From positions 124,001 to 188,000 of the forward strand of contig CAWESU010000003.1 in the NCBI GenBank assembly GCA_963811805.1: a DNA stretch of 64,000 bases, written 5' to 3'. Made by a program: the position numbers and the translations under genes. Below are positions 7,279-16,841 of this stretch, piece after piece; position 1 is the first letter of the stretch; every line of letters begins with the position of its first letter. Origin of the DNA: DAHUXN01 sp963811805. GTDB taxonomy: Bacteria; Acidobacteriota; Terriglobia; Acidiferrales; UBA7541. The notes under the pieces are model-generated. The model saw nothing but the letters and a program-made list of their open reading frames with translations, had not been told where the DNA came from and ran no database searches.

Positions 7279-8067
7279 ATGGATCTGCAACTGGAAGGGA
7301 AGAAGGCGTTGGTGACGGGGTCGACGGCGGGGATTGGTTTTGCGACGGCGCGAGCGCTGGCGGCGGAAGGCGCGGCGGTGGTGGTGAACGGCAGAACGCA
7401 GGAGCGCGTGGACGCGGCGATTGGAAAGATTCGCAAGGCGCATGCGAAAGCGAACGTGACTGGGATTGCGAGCGACGTGTCGAATGCGGCGGGCTGCGCA
7501 AAGGTGACGCAGGCGGTGGGCAAAGTGGATATTCTGGTGAACAACATGGGGATTTTCGAGCCCAAGCCGTTCGAGAAAATTCCGGACGAGGATTGGCTGC
7601 ATTTTTTCGAGGCTAACGTGATGAGCGGGGTGCGGCTGTCGCGGCATTATCTGGCCGGGATGCGCGAGAAAAATTGGGGAAGGATTGTCTTCGTGTCGAG
7701 CGAGTCGGCGGTGCAGATTCCCGCGGAGATGGTGCACTACGGGATGACCAAGACGGCGCAGGTGGCGGTGGCGCGCGGGATTGCGGAGAGCGTGGCGGGA
7801 ACGGGAATTACGGCGAATAGCGTGCTGGCCTGGCCGACGCGGTCGGAGGGAGTGGAGACGTTCATCGCGCAGATGGGAGGGAAGGGCGATTCGGCGGCGT
7901 TCGAGGCGGAATTTTTCAGGACGGTGCGGCCGAGTTCGCTGCTGAAGAGATTCGAGACGATTGATGAAGTGGCGCACATGATTGTGTATGTGTGCAGCGC
8001 GCTGGCGTCGGGGACGAACGGGTCGGCGCTGCGCGTGGACGGCGGGGTGGTGCGGGCGATTCTGTAG
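7279..8067 (+). CDS. Short-chain dehydrogenase/reductase
   Basis: 262 residues. The ATG at 7279 follows AAGGAAGG. Classical SDR features are visible: cofactor loop TGSTAGIGFATA at about residues 12-23, NNMG near 87-90, and the catalytic set with Ser in FVSSESAVQ and YGMTK (Tyr-x-x-x-Lys). VVNGRT after beta-2 suggests NADP(H) preference. C-terminal ASGTNGSALRVDGGVVRAI is the usual SDR ending. It reduces or oxidises an unknown alcohol/ketone. The next gene, a tiny membrane protein, starts 24 bases later and is probably cotranscribed. Confidence 0.85.
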   Translation: MDLQLEGKKALVTGSTAGIGFATARALAAEGAAVVVNGRTQERVDAAIGKIRKAHAKANVTGIASDVSNAAGCAKVTQAVGKVDILVNNMGIFEPKPFEKIPDEDWLHFFEANVMSGVRLSRHYLAGMREKNWGRIVFVSSESAVQIPAEMVHYGMTKTAQVAVARGIAESVAGTGITANSVLAWPTRSEGVETFIAQMGGKGDSAAFEAEFFRTVRPSSLLKRFETIDEVAHMIVYVCSALASGTNGSALRVDGGVVRAIL

Positions 8068-8091
8068 GTTCTGTAAATCCGCGGAGAGTTG

Positions 8092-8232
8092 ATGAGCCGA
8101 GACAGCGGGCGGAAGAAAAATCAGAGCGTGATTCTGATCGTGATTATTTTGGTGGTGATTGGGCTGTTCCTGCTGAGCAGGACGCGGCAGGCGACGCGCG
8201 TGGACCAACGGCACGTGTTGACGCGGCCGTGA
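8092..8232 (+). CDS. 46-residue single-span membrane protein
   Basis: Short frame starting MSRDSGRKKNQSV, with one strongly hydrophobic helix (ILIVIILVVIGLFLLS) and a basic tail ending HVLTRP. GGAGAG lies at correct distance before the ATG. A basic N-terminus, one helix and a basic C-terminus fit a small inner-membrane protein. It lies 24 bases after the SDR gene. Function unknown. Confidence 0.55.
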   Translation: MSRDSGRKKNQSVILIVIILVVIGLFLLSRTRQATRVDQRHVLTRP

Positions 8233-8290
8233 GACAGATGCGCGAGGGGAGAATCCATGGTGTCCGCGTCTCGTATCGGGGACGCTCGGC

Positions 8291-8878
8291 CTAATGTTTC
8301 TTCGCGCGTATCTGCGGAGCTTTCTTCTGTAGCTTTTCGTGCATGTAGAGCAAGTTGTCGTACACGTCGTCGTCTTCTGGGTCCTTCCTCGAGTATTGAA
8401 TGTATTCTTTGAGACCCGGGCTCTCTACGCAGATATTGATGTAGGTCACGAATGCTTCATAGACTTCATTCAGGGTGAGAAGCCCTAGCCTCTCGAGAAC
8501 GCCAATATCTTCGATGGGTCCGAGAAGTTTGTCGTCAACGAGATACATGCTGACAGTATCGCCTTCAATGTTGAGTTCCCTCATGCGGTCCGCAACGCGA
8601 GGACGATCGCGTCCAAGGATCTCGAAGTAGGGAATCTCGTCCTCCCCATGGAACTTCAACAGTTTGTGCTCTGCTAGGAAGATCAGTCGGCGGGCATCAT
8701 CGTTGAAAAAATCACTTCTCAGCCGGAAGAGAAAATCAGACCTACTTGTTCGCGCCAAATTTTTAAGTTGCCAATAGGCGACAAAAACTAAAATCACGGT
8801 CGCAATCGCTCCAATCATCGACCAGAAGATCGCTGGGTCGTATAAGGTCTTCGTCAGGAATTCACACTCGGGTTTCAC
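8291..8878 (-). CDS. Hypothetical membrane-anchored protein
   Basis: 195 residues. A single predicted membrane helix sits near the N-terminus (about 17-38, AIFWSMIGAIATVILVFVAY), followed by a soluble helical domain rich in acidic residues (DPEDDDVYDNLLYMHEK). This layout, a helix then YWQLKNLARTSRSDFLFRLR, is common in proteins annotated only as hypothetical or DUF4760-like. No catalytic motif is seen. The 290 bases upstream, to the band-7 gene, hold no other gene. Confidence 0.65.
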   Translation of the reverse strand: MKPECEFLTKTLYDPAIFWSMIGAIATVILVFVAYWQLKNLARTSRSDFLFRLRSDFFNDDARRLIFLAEHKLLKFHGEDEIPYFEILGRDRPRVADRMRELNIEGDTVSMYLVDDKLLGPIEDIGVLERLGLLTLNEVYEAFVTYINICVESPGLKEYIQYSRKDPEDDDVYDNLLYMHEKLQKKAPQIRAKKH

Positions 8879-9166
8879 GATGACGCCATATTAAAACAGA
8901 AATCGGGGGCGGTGTAGCTCGGACTGTGAATGCCGCGCCCGGGTGTCCGATGCACGGCCGAAGAAGGGCCCTTGCTAGGTTCCCGGTTGCGGCGATGGCG
9001 GGGCGGAAAAGTTTGGTGCGGGGGAAACGGCATCGCGTGTAGAATGGCGCGCCAACGAGCAGGGACGCGAGCTGCAGTGCATTCGCCGGGAATTCTCCGA
9101 TGCGGAAGCCGCGAAAGAGTTCGAGACGCGCGGCGGGGACCTGAGAAGGAAAGAAGAGAGGAATAC

Positions 9167-10126
9167 ATGGATTTGACGACGGGTTTACTGCTGGTGGTGG
9201 GCATAGTCGTCGTTTTTTTTGTGCTGAGCGTGGTCCTCGGCTCGTTTTTCACGGTGGAGACGGCGCAGGTGGCTATTGTGCAGCGGCTGGGGAAATTCGC
9301 GCGCGTGGCGGGGCCGGGATTGAATTGGAAGACGCCGTACCTGGAAGCGGTGGTGACGCGCATGAGCATGAGGGTGCAGCAGTTCAACGTGCAGGTGGAG
9401 ACAAAGACACAGGATAACGTGTTCGTGCAGATCCCGGTGTCGATCCAATACAAAGTGATTCCGGAGGGCGTGGAGAACGCTTACTACAAACTGTCGGATC
9501 CGGTGAAGCAGATCGAGTCGATGGTGTACAACGTGGTGCTGGGCCACGTGCCGAAAATGACGCTGGACGACACGTTTTTGAATCAGGCCAACATTGCCAA
9601 CGATTTGCGCGACAACCTGGACGCGTCGATGAAGGAGTATGGCTACGCGATTGTGAGGGTGCTGATCTCGGACATCGTTCCGGACCCGAAAGTGAAGGCG
9701 GCGATGAATGATATCAATGCGGCGCAGCGCGAGAGAGAAGCGACGGTCTCGCGGGCGGAGACGAACAAACTGTTGGCGGTGAAGCAGGCGGAGGCCGAAG
9801 CGGAATCGAAGCGGCTGCAGGGCGAAGGGATCGCCAATCAACGGAAGGCGATCATTTCCGGGTTGAAGGAGTCGGTGGAGGATTTTTCAAAGACGGTGCC
9901 GGGCTCGACACCGCAGGACGTGATGCAACTGGTGTTGATGACGCAATATTTCGACACACTGAAGGACATCGCTGCAAACGATCACAGCAATACGATATTG
10001 ATTCCGCACACGCCGGATACGCTGACGGACCTGTTTGGGCAACTGCGCACCGCGATTGTCACGGGCGCGGAGATCGCCAAGCATTCGTCGGACAGCGGAC
10101 CGGTGCCCCGCAATCCAGCGAGTTAG
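9167..10126 (+). CDS. SPFH/band-7 membrane protein (stomatin-like)
   Basis: 319 residues from the ATG at 9167 (AGAGAGGA upstream). An N-terminal membrane helix (LLLVVGIVVVFFVLSVVLGS) is followed by the SPFH domain, with AIVQRLGKFARVAGPGLNW and TKTQDNVFVQIPVSIQYKV. It continues into a long Ala/Glu/Lys-rich coiled coil (ETNKLLAVKQAEAEAESKRL) and a C-terminal segment DVMQLVLMTQYFDTLKDIA that matches bacterial stomatins more than HflC. Such proteins form oligomeric scaffolds in membrane microdomains and control membrane proteases. The usual partner NfeD is not adjacent. Confidence 0.85.
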   Translation: MDLTTGLLLVVGIVVVFFVLSVVLGSFFTVETAQVAIVQRLGKFARVAGPGLNWKTPYLEAVVTRMSMRVQQFNVQVETKTQDNVFVQIPVSIQYKVIPEGVENAYYKLSDPVKQIESMVYNVVLGHVPKMTLDDTFLNQANIANDLRDNLDASMKEYGYAIVRVLISDIVPDPKVKAAMNDINAAQREREATVSRAETNKLLAVKQAEAEAESKRLQGEGIANQRKAIISGLKESVEDFSKTVPGSTPQDVMQLVLMTQYFDTLKDIAANDHSNTILIPHTPDTLTDLFGQLRTAIVTGAEIAKHSSDSGPVPRNPAS

Positions 10127-10201
10127 CCCCATGTGGTGCTGGGTACGCAGCGAGCCCGCAGCACGTCCACAGTAATTCCGCAGTAATTCCGCGAGAGCAT
10201 T

Positions 10202-10228
10202 CCTCATGTGAAGCGACGACACGTGAGG
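10202..10228. terminator. Terminator-like hairpin between convergent genes
   Basis: CCTCATGTG and CACGTGAGG form 9-bp arms (one G-T pair) around a 9-base loop, between the band-7 gene and the convergent flavoprotein gene. The T-run after it is short and interrupted. Just before it is a tandem repeat of CAGTAATTCCG. Confidence 0.45.
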
Positions 10229-10241
10229 CGCTTGTTTTGGG

Positions 10242-11687
10242 TTAAGGGGCGGACTGGAAACGCTCGAGGGAAGGCTCGGGGTCCTGGCCGTCACGCTGGT
10301 CTTCGTCGTCTGCTTCTGCGCGAGATGCCAATTCGCGTGCGAGATGCTCGGCGAGCTGAGAGGCCTGGATGCGAAGTTCGGGAACGGCGGTGGTTTCCCA
10401 GAGAAGACCTTTGCGCGCGGCGCCGATGGCGAAAAGAGAAGGCGAAGGATTGCCGCGCGAATCGATGAGCGCACCGTGGGCGTCGACATCGAGGCCGAGG
10501 AAGAGAGCGTCGGGGCGAGCGAGGCGCTGGGCGAGAATGCTTTTGATGAGCGGCGCGTCCATGCGGCGGTAATCGGTTTCAGGGCCGGCGCAGTTGATGA
10601 CGCGGTCGACGCGCAGGACGCGTTCGACGCGAGTCTTGCGTTCACGGAAGGAGATTTCGGCGGCGTCGCTAGATTCGCGATAGCTGGTGATTCGGCCGGC
10701 GTGGAGAGTGGCTTGGCCGTCGCGGAGCAGGTTGGCGATGGCGGCGCCGACTTCGGAGGCCATGCGATGGCGGTTGGCGTCCCAATAAGGGCGAATGTGG
10801 CGCAGGAAGCGGCGGCGTTCGTCGAGAGAGAGGGACTGCCAAATTTGCTGGGTGACGGGACGAAGCGCGTCGATGACAGAGCGCCAATCGCAGCCGGCGT
10901 CCGACGCGGCGCGAAGCTGGGCGCGGACGAGGCGCAGGAGTCCGCGGACGGTGCGCGGGCTGTGCTCGTTCCAAAATTGCGGCCACGGATTTTTCGGCTG
11001 GTGAGGCTGCGGCAACAGGCCGCGGCGAGAAAGAATGTGGATGCGGCCGGCGAAACCATCGGACTTGAGGCTGAGAGCAAGGTCAACGCTGGTGAGGCCG
11101 GAGCCGATCAGCAGGACCTTGCCATTTTTGGGGATGTTTTCGTGCGCGGCAGGGGACCAGGGATAGGGAGCGTAGCGCGCGCAGGCGTCGGAGAGGCCGG
11201 GGACGTTGAGGTTCGAGGGCGGGAAATTGCCGACGGCCAGGACGACGGTTTGCGTCTCGAGGGCGGTGCCGTCGCTTAGATGAACGACCAAGCGGGAGCG
11301 ATCGGGGACGAGGGAAGTGACTTCGCCCTGGAGCCAGCGGAAATTGCCGGCACTGCGGTCGACGGTTTCCTGGAGCAGTTCGCCGACGTAGCGACCGTAG
11401 AGGGCGCGCGGGAGGAAATCGGCGGCTTGCGCGGATGGATCGTAGTTCGCCTGGACCCAGCGCAGGAAATGATCGGGTTCGCCGGGCAGAGCGCTCATGC
11501 CGGCGGCGGGAACATTCAGCAAATGGCAGCGATACTTGGCGCCGTAGGCGACGCCGCGTCCGGGCGCGGAGCTTTTGTCAATGAGGGCGACCGAGAGAGC
11601 TGGAGCGCGGCGCAAGAGATGCGCGGCGAGCATGGCACCGCTGAAACCGCCTCCGATGACTACTACATTGAGCGTAGGATTGCGCAA
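10242..11687 (-). CDS. FAD/NAD(P)-binding oxidoreductase (YdhS-like)
   Basis: About 481 residues if the TTG at 11687 is the start. The frame stays open to 11804, but the extra residues do not look like protein and the FAD-binding strand begins straight after the TTG (LRNPTLNVVVIGGGFSGAML). GGGFSG is the FAD pyrophosphate loop. The second dinucleotide motif is KVLLIGSGLTSVDLALSL at about 200-217, and the C-terminal FAD-contacting region includes GLLWETTAVPELRIQA. The pattern fits the uncharacterised YdhS/COG4529 family. Substrate unknown. No linked biosynthetic genes. Confidence 0.8.
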   Translation of the reverse strand: MRNPTLNVVVIGGGFSGAMLAAHLLRRAPALSVALIDKSSAPGRGVAYGAKYRCHLLNVPAAGMSALPGEPDHFLRWVQANYDPSAQAADFLPRALYGRYVGELLQETVDRSAGNFRWLQGEVTSLVPDRSRLVVHLSDGTALETQTVVLAVGNFPPSNLNVPGLSDACARYAPYPWSPAAHENIPKNGKVLLIGSGLTSVDLALSLKSDGFAGRIHILSRRGLLPQPHQPKNPWPQFWNEHSPRTVRGLLRLVRAQLRAASDAGCDWRSVIDALRPVTQQIWQSLSLDERRRFLRHIRPYWDANRHRMASEVGAAIANLLRDGQATLHAGRITSYRESSDAAEISFRERKTRVERVLRVDRVINCAGPETDYRRMDAPLIKSILAQRLARPDALFLGLDVDAHGALIDSRGNPSPSLFAIGAARKGLLWETTAVPELRIQASQLAEHLARELASRAEADDEDQRDGQDPEPSLERFQSAP

Positions 11688-11964
11688 AGGGCCGCCTTTC
11701 GTGCGGGAAATGAGAATGAAAAGCGAGTGCGTATGAGCATAGAAGTACGCCGTTTCGTTTTGGAGCAATCGAGAGGCCAAAGGGCGGGTTCTTGGCGCTC
11801 GCATAACGCGTTTGAAATAAGGAACATAGAGGCCAGTTGCTCATGGCTGAGCCGACGTTGCGGTGCGATTGCGGCGGGGAATTGGAAAAGGATTTCCGAT
11901 GGAGGGAGGCTTGCGTCCGACATCTTTTATTGAAGCGGAAGGCCTGGCCGACGGGGAAGGGGCG

Positions 11965-14514
11965 CTACTCGATGCGGAGGGCGGTCATGGGTGAGATGGA
12001 GGAGGCGCGGGCGGCGGGAATGATGGCGGCGACGAAAGAGCAGAGAGCGAGGGCGATGGCGGCGATGGTGAGGGCGAGCGGATCCCAAGAGGAGACGCCG
12101 TAGAGTTCGGAGGAAATCAAGCGGCCGGCGGCGAGGGCCAGCGGCAGACCGAGCAGCAAACCGATGAGGACGCGCTCGAAGGCGCCGCGAAGGATGAGTT
12201 GGACCACTTTGGAGCGGCCAGCGCCGAGGGCCATGCGAATACCGATTTCATTGGTGCGCTGCGCGACGGTGTAAGCGGTGACGCCGTAGAGACCGACGGC
12301 GGCGAGCAGGAGAGCGACGATGCCGAAAAGTCCGGCGAGACTGGCGACTGCGCGTTCCTGATCCAAGCGAAAATCCAATTCTTGCCGAAGAGTGCGGACG
12401 CTGGTGATGGTGAGGTTGGGATCGAGGTCGGCGAGGGCGCGGGTGACGATAGGTTCGAGCGTTCCCGGTGAGACATTGGTTTCCAGCAACAGTCCGTCGA
12501 TGATGTGCGAGCGCAGCTCGATTTTTCCCGTGATGTCCACCTTGTAAGTGACCCACTGAGACAACGGGACGTAAAACATGGGGAGGGACGGCCGTCTGAA
12601 TCCCCAGCCAGCGAAGCGGGCGTCAGCGACGATTCCAATGATGCGGAATGTGCCGGCGTTTTCGGGCACGTCCATGCCGAAATGGTGGCCGAGAGGGTCT
12701 TCGCCATTTTTGAAAAAGCGTTTCACGAAGGCTCGATTCACGATGGCGACGGGCGCGGTGGTTTCGTTATCCGCGGCGGTGAAGTAGCGTCCGCGGAGGA
12801 GCGGGACGCCGAGAGTTTGCAGATAGTTGGCGCTGACGCGGTCCCAAGAGGCTTCGGATTCATCGCTGGTCTCGTCGGCGGACGCATGGCCTTCGATTTC
12901 GATGGTCTCGCCCCAGTTGTCAGTAAGCGGATTGTAGCCGGCGAGGCCGGAATTGCGGACACCGGGGATCTGGTTGAGGCGGTCTTCGATTTGACGATAG
13001 AGGGCAGTCAATCGCGGCGCGGTGAAGCTGGTTTCCGGATTGTGCAGAGCGACCTCGACGCGGCCCTTGATGGGATAACCGAAATTCTGGCCTTCGAGAT
13101 TGCCGAGGCTGCGCGCGAGCATGGCGGCTCCGGCGACGAGAGCGACGGAGAGGCTGAATTGAAGAATGAGCAGGGTCTGGCGAGCGAAAGTGGAGCGTCC
13201 GGTGGCGCTGCGGCTGGAGGTGCGGAGGGCTTCGGCGGGGTCGGTGCGCGTGGCGAACCAGGCGGGTGCGGCGCCGAAAATGATTCCCGTGACGAGGGCC
13301 AGCGCGAAAGCGAAGGCCAAGACAAGGAGAGAAGGTGCGGGGCTTATGGGAATAGAGCGCGCGCCATGGAAAGCGAGCGCGAGGAGCAAGCGCGCGGCGG
13401 CGATGGCGACAAGGAGTCCCGCGACGCCGCCCGCAATGGCAAGGAGAACGCTTTCACTGAGGGCCTGGGTAATGATCTGCCGGCGCGTGGCGCCGAGGGC
13501 GAGGCGCAGGGCGGTTTGTCCGCGACGGTTGACGGCGCGAGCGAGCAGCAGGTTTGCGACATTGGCGCAGGCGATCAGCAAGACCAGAGCGCAGACGGCG
13601 AGGAGGATTTGCAAGCTGCGGCCGTAGTCTTCTTTCATGGTGGCGATGCCGGCGCCGGCGGGAACCACGTTGATGTGCTGCTTAGGCAGAGCGCGAATGA
13701 CATCACCCATCCAATTGGCGGGATAGCCGGAGTCGTGCTGCAGCCACTGGCGCAGCACGCCGGTGAGATGCGGCGACATTCCGGCTGTGGAAGCGCTGGG
13801 ACGCAAGCGGCCGATCATGCGAAGCCATGCAGAGGAGGATTGATTGAGCAAGTTACCCGGGCCGTCGACCAGGGGCGCTTGGTGAAGCGGGATCCAGATC
13901 TCGGGCGGATCGGCGCGGAGAGTTTCGCCGAAAAATCCGGGAGGGGCGATGCCGATGATGGTGAAGGAATGGCCTTCGACATCGAACGCCGCGCCGAGGA
14001 CGGATGGATCGGAGCCGTAATCGGTTTGCCACGCGCGATGGCTGAGGACAGCAACGGGCGGAGCGCCTTCGGTGTCGTCCTGGGCGTTGAAAAAGCGGCC
14101 AACGTACGGGCGGATGCCCAGCGTTGAGAAATAACCGGCGGTGACGTATTCGGCGCGGAGGGGGCGAGCGGCGGTTTCGCCCTCGCGGAGCACGCTCATG
14201 CGTACGCCGGAGGCCTGGAAAGCGGCGACGTCTTCGAATTCCGGCGCCTCAGACTTGAGGCGTTGGTAGAGAGGGAAGGAATACATCCCCCAGCGGTCTT
14301 GCAGGCCGCTTTCGACGCAACAGTCGGTGCCGTCGCCGACGCTATAGAGCATCGCCGGATCGGAAACGGGCAGCGAACGGAGCATGACGGCGTGAATCAG
14401 AGTGAAGATGGCGGTGGTGCCGCCGATGCCGAGCGCTAACGTGAGTACAGCGGAAGCAGTGAAGACGGGCGAGAGGCGAAATTGGCGCAGCGCGTAACGC
14501 AGATTGAAGAGCAA
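11965..14514 (-). CDS. ADOP-type ABC permease (MacB/FtsX-like)
   Basis: 849 residues. An N-terminal membrane segment with LTLALGIGGTTAIFTLIHAV is the signature of the acidobacterial duplicated orphan permease family. It is followed by a MacB-type periplasmic domain, three helices with ANVANLLLARAVNRRGQTAL, a second periplasmic domain, and a second FtsX unit with AVGLYGVTAYTVAQRTNEIG. Such proteins have two permease halves in one chain and normally lack a linked ATPase; none is adjacent here either. Efflux or a lipoprotein-related mechanical role is assumed from MacB. Typically present in many copies per acidobacterial genome. Confidence 0.9.
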   Translation of the reverse strand: MLFNLRYALRQFRLSPVFTASAVLTLALGIGGTTAIFTLIHAVMLRSLPVSDPAMLYSVGDGTDCCVESGLQDRWGMYSFPLYQRLKSEAPEFEDVAAFQASGVRMSVLREGETAARPLRAEYVTAGYFSTLGIRPYVGRFFNAQDDTEGAPPVAVLSHRAWQTDYGSDPSVLGAAFDVEGHSFTIIGIAPPGFFGETLRADPPEIWIPLHQAPLVDGPGNLLNQSSSAWLRMIGRLRPSASTAGMSPHLTGVLRQWLQHDSGYPANWMGDVIRALPKQHINVVPAGAGIATMKEDYGRSLQILLAVCALVLLIACANVANLLLARAVNRRGQTALRLALGATRRQIITQALSESVLLAIAGGVAGLLVAIAAARLLLALAFHGARSIPISPAPSLLVLAFAFALALVTGIIFGAAPAWFATRTDPAEALRTSSRSATGRSTFARQTLLILQFSLSVALVAGAAMLARSLGNLEGQNFGYPIKGRVEVALHNPETSFTAPRLTALYRQIEDRLNQIPGVRNSGLAGYNPLTDNWGETIEIEGHASADETSDESEASWDRVSANYLQTLGVPLLRGRYFTAADNETTAPVAIVNRAFVKRFFKNGEDPLGHHFGMDVPENAGTFRIIGIVADARFAGWGFRRPSLPMFYVPLSQWVTYKVDITGKIELRSHIIDGLLLETNVSPGTLEPIVTRALADLDPNLTITSVRTLRQELDFRLDQERAVASLAGLFGIVALLLAAVGLYGVTAYTVAQRTNEIGIRMALGAGRSKVVQLILRGAFERVLIGLLLGLPLALAAGRLISSELYGVSSWDPLALTIAAIALALCSFVAAIIPAARASSISPMTALRIE

Positions 14515-14622
14515 GTTTCGGATGGCAGCCCCCTCTTCTTAGGTTGATACGGAATTCGGCCCGCGCTTGTTCATCTCGGCAATCTGTTTAGACGAAGGAA
14601 AGCGCGATTGGTGAGGGAGCAC

Positions 14623-16065
14623 TTAGAGGAAAGATTTCGATGACGGGAAGGCTACTGCGGTCTGCGTGGCGGCTTGTTGGCGGAAGGAATAAAGCCGGTG
14701 CAGCAAAAGTACGAACAGGGCAAAGTGGGAGACCATAAGCCCATATTCGCTAAGCGAGACGCCCACTCCGGAGGGAAACCATATCCCAGGGATACCCAGC
14801 ATGGACAATTCGTGCGCGTACATTCCAACAGATACCGCGAGAATGGCGGGCAGACCGAACCATCTTTCGTTGCCGGGCTGGCGCACAACACGGAAAATGA
14901 TGAACAGCGTCAAGAGTACAAAGGCGAAACGCACCGCGGTGATGCAGAAGTTTGTGGCCGCGCCAAACCAATGAGGGAAGACTCCGTAAAACCAAGTGCG
15001 ATGGGAGAATACCGAAGCGACGTAGAGGAACGCGAGAACACCCACGACGGGCCGCATCCACGTCCAATCGGGCAGCCGGAACCAGCGGCACCAAGCGAGC
15101 GTCCAAGCGGCTATGCTCAACGGAACGAAAAGCAAAATGGTGGTTAGCTCGAATTCATGAATGGTCTCGAATTGCCACCAGAAGAATGCGGGTTGATTCG
15201 CCCACCGGAGCGCGGTGAGAACGAGCGCGGCAACCAGCCAGAGATAAGCAGAGTTCGAACGGTCAAACGGGATCAGGGTACATGCCATCACCCCGAGAAC
15301 GAGAAAGATGAAAGCGTTGCTGGCGTCCACGATGTAGCCCTTTATCATCTGTGACCATTGAATGTGATAAAGCGCTTCGGCGCCTGAGGTTGTGCCAAGC
15401 GCCGGCGCGATATGGATTCCTCCGGTGTCTGGCCCCAACGACCAGGCTCCCATCCAGGCGCGAATCGCTATGACGATGGAACCTGCGCTTCCGGGAGAGG
15501 CAAGCGATTGCGGCAGGGGATAGAGTCTGGGCAGGTGTATGTTGTGGACTACAGGCGTCCGGCCGGAAAAATCACCTGAGCCGCCAAGCAACTGGCCGTT
15601 TACGAATACTTGATAGGCATTGTCGACATAAAAAGGGCCGCAGAGCGCGAGAGTTTCGCCCGGAGGCGCGTCGACAGAGATGCGGATGCGATACCACGCA
15701 TAGCCGGAATAGCGGGGATGCCCCTTCGCTTGCCAGCCGGGGACATAGCCAGTGAGTCCAACGTCAAAATCGTGAGCGCCGGGCGGCGGGGTGAGATCAA
15801 CGGTTTCCCAATCGGAATCGTCGAAATTCGGATCGGCCCAGCGCGGGTCGCCACCTGTGTGGAACTTCCAAGGGCTGTTGAGAGGGACGACCGCCTGGCC
15901 GAGCGTGATGCGGACGGGATTTGGAGTCGCGGCCGCGGCGCGGGTGGGTAGAAGCGCAGCCTGCAACCCGAGGAAGAGCATGCAGAGCGGCAAGAACGAA
16001 AAACGCCGTGCGTGCGGGCCGATTTTTCCGCTGGACAAGAAAGTCGATCGGATCATTTTTGCCAT
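14623..16065 (-). CDS. Membrane protein with N-terminal jelly-roll sensory domain (7TM-DISM-like)
   Basis: 480 residues. A signal peptide is followed by an extracytoplasmic beta-rich domain with PNFDDSDWETVDLTPPPG and AWYRIRISVD, resembling the galactose-binding-like fold of glycosidase accessory domains. Then about seven predicted membrane helices run from residue ~245 to 465. This is the layout of 7TM-DISM receptors, but no kinase or cyclase output domain follows, so any signalling would need a partner. Its start overlaps the end of the DoxX-like gene upstream by 13 bases, so the two are translationally coupled. Confidence 0.7.
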   Translation of the reverse strand: MAKMIRSTFLSSGKIGPHARRFSFLPLCMLFLGLQAALLPTRAAAATPNPVRITLGQAVVPLNSPWKFHTGGDPRWADPNFDDSDWETVDLTPPPGAHDFDVGLTGYVPGWQAKGHPRYSGYAWYRIRISVDAPPGETLALCGPFYVDNAYQVFVNGQLLGGSGDFSGRTPVVHNIHLPRLYPLPQSLASPGSAGSIVIAIRAWMGAWSLGPDTGGIHIAPALGTTSGAEALYHIQWSQMIKGYIVDASNAFIFLVLGVMACTLIPFDRSNSAYLWLVAALVLTALRWANQPAFFWWQFETIHEFELTTILLFVPLSIAAWTLAWCRWFRLPDWTWMRPVVGVLAFLYVASVFSHRTWFYGVFPHWFGAATNFCITAVRFAFVLLTLFIIFRVVRQPGNERWFGLPAILAVSVGMYAHELSMLGIPGIWFPSGVGVSLSEYGLMVSHFALFVLLLHRLYSFRQQAATQTAVAFPSSKSFL

Positions 16066-16826
16066 TGAGGTGGAGCGGCAGAGGGCTTTTGGCTGAGATA
16101 ATCGGCGACAATCCAGGCCGCGCCAGCGATCGCCAGATTCTCCAAGTTCTCGGACCAGTTGAACAGATTATGCACATTTCCAAAACAGACGGGCAGCCAT
16201 ATCAGCACGCCGAAGCCGATGAGCATTGCGGTAGTCAACTGAGAAGCGAGAAGAGCGACACGTCCGGAGAGCAAGGCAATGGCGGCGAGGAAAAAAGCAA
16301 TCGTGGTGGCTATGGCCCAGAAGTTTTGCCCGAGAGGGATCCATTTCGGGACAAGTTCTGCGGTATGCGCAAAAAATTCGATTTGTTCCAACGCGAAGGA
16401 AACCAGGCAGAAGGCGAAGGAGATGTACGCGAACTGAGCCAACTTTGATAGCCGCTGTGAAGGGCCGCGGGCAAACGTGGCATAGACGATCAACGCTCCC
16501 GCGGCCTTGGAGAAAGGGTAGAAGAACGCGCCCCAGTTGGCATAGACCTTCGGGTTGGCGACGATGCCCGGCACCCAAGACAGAGCGAGGAGCGAGAAGA
16601 GGATGCCCAGGGCGATTGCTCCGGCGCGCGCCGTTTTCGACCATTGAATCGCGAAGCCAGCCAGAATTTCGACAGCCGCGACAAGGTACATGAGGATCGC
16701 GCGGTGCGGAAGGTGTGCGAGCGATTGGGTCTGCTGCAAGACGTAAAAGGCGTGCCAAGCTAAAGTGAAGACGCCAAAAAGAATGGCGGCCAATCCGAGC
16801 ACGTAGCGTCCCAGATAGATTTTCAT
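16053..16826 (-). CDS. DoxX-like integral membrane protein
   Basis: 257 residues with about seven hydrophobic helices. The start MKIYLGRYVLGLAAILFGVF and the C-terminal AAWIVADYLSQK matter because both ends recur in the 37-codon remnant at 17719, which shows a second copy once existed nearby. DoxX-like proteins are four-helix quinone- or thiosulfate-linked membrane proteins; this longer form looks like an expanded or duplicated version. It is in a leftward run with another DoxX-like gene 15 bases upstream. Specific role unknown. Confidence 0.7.
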   Translation of the reverse strand: MKIYLGRYVLGLAAILFGVFTLAWHAFYVLQQTQSLAHLPHRAILMYLVAAVEILAGFAIQWSKTARAGAIALGILFSLLALSWVPGIVANPKVYANWGAFFYPFSKAAGALIVYATFARGPSQRLSKLAQFAYISFAFCLVSFALEQIEFFAHTAELVPKWIPLGQNFWAIATTIAFFLAAIALLSGRVALLASQLTTAMLIGFGVLIWLPVCFGNVHNLFNWSENLENLAIAGAAWIVADYLSQKPSAAPPQWQK

Positions 16827-16841
16827 TGTTTTCTTATCCCA

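Noticed and set aside
12505..14127. 540-codon open frame opposite the ADOP permease
   Set aside because: Glu/Gly/Ala-rich shadow translation; the permease on the minus strand has clear domains.
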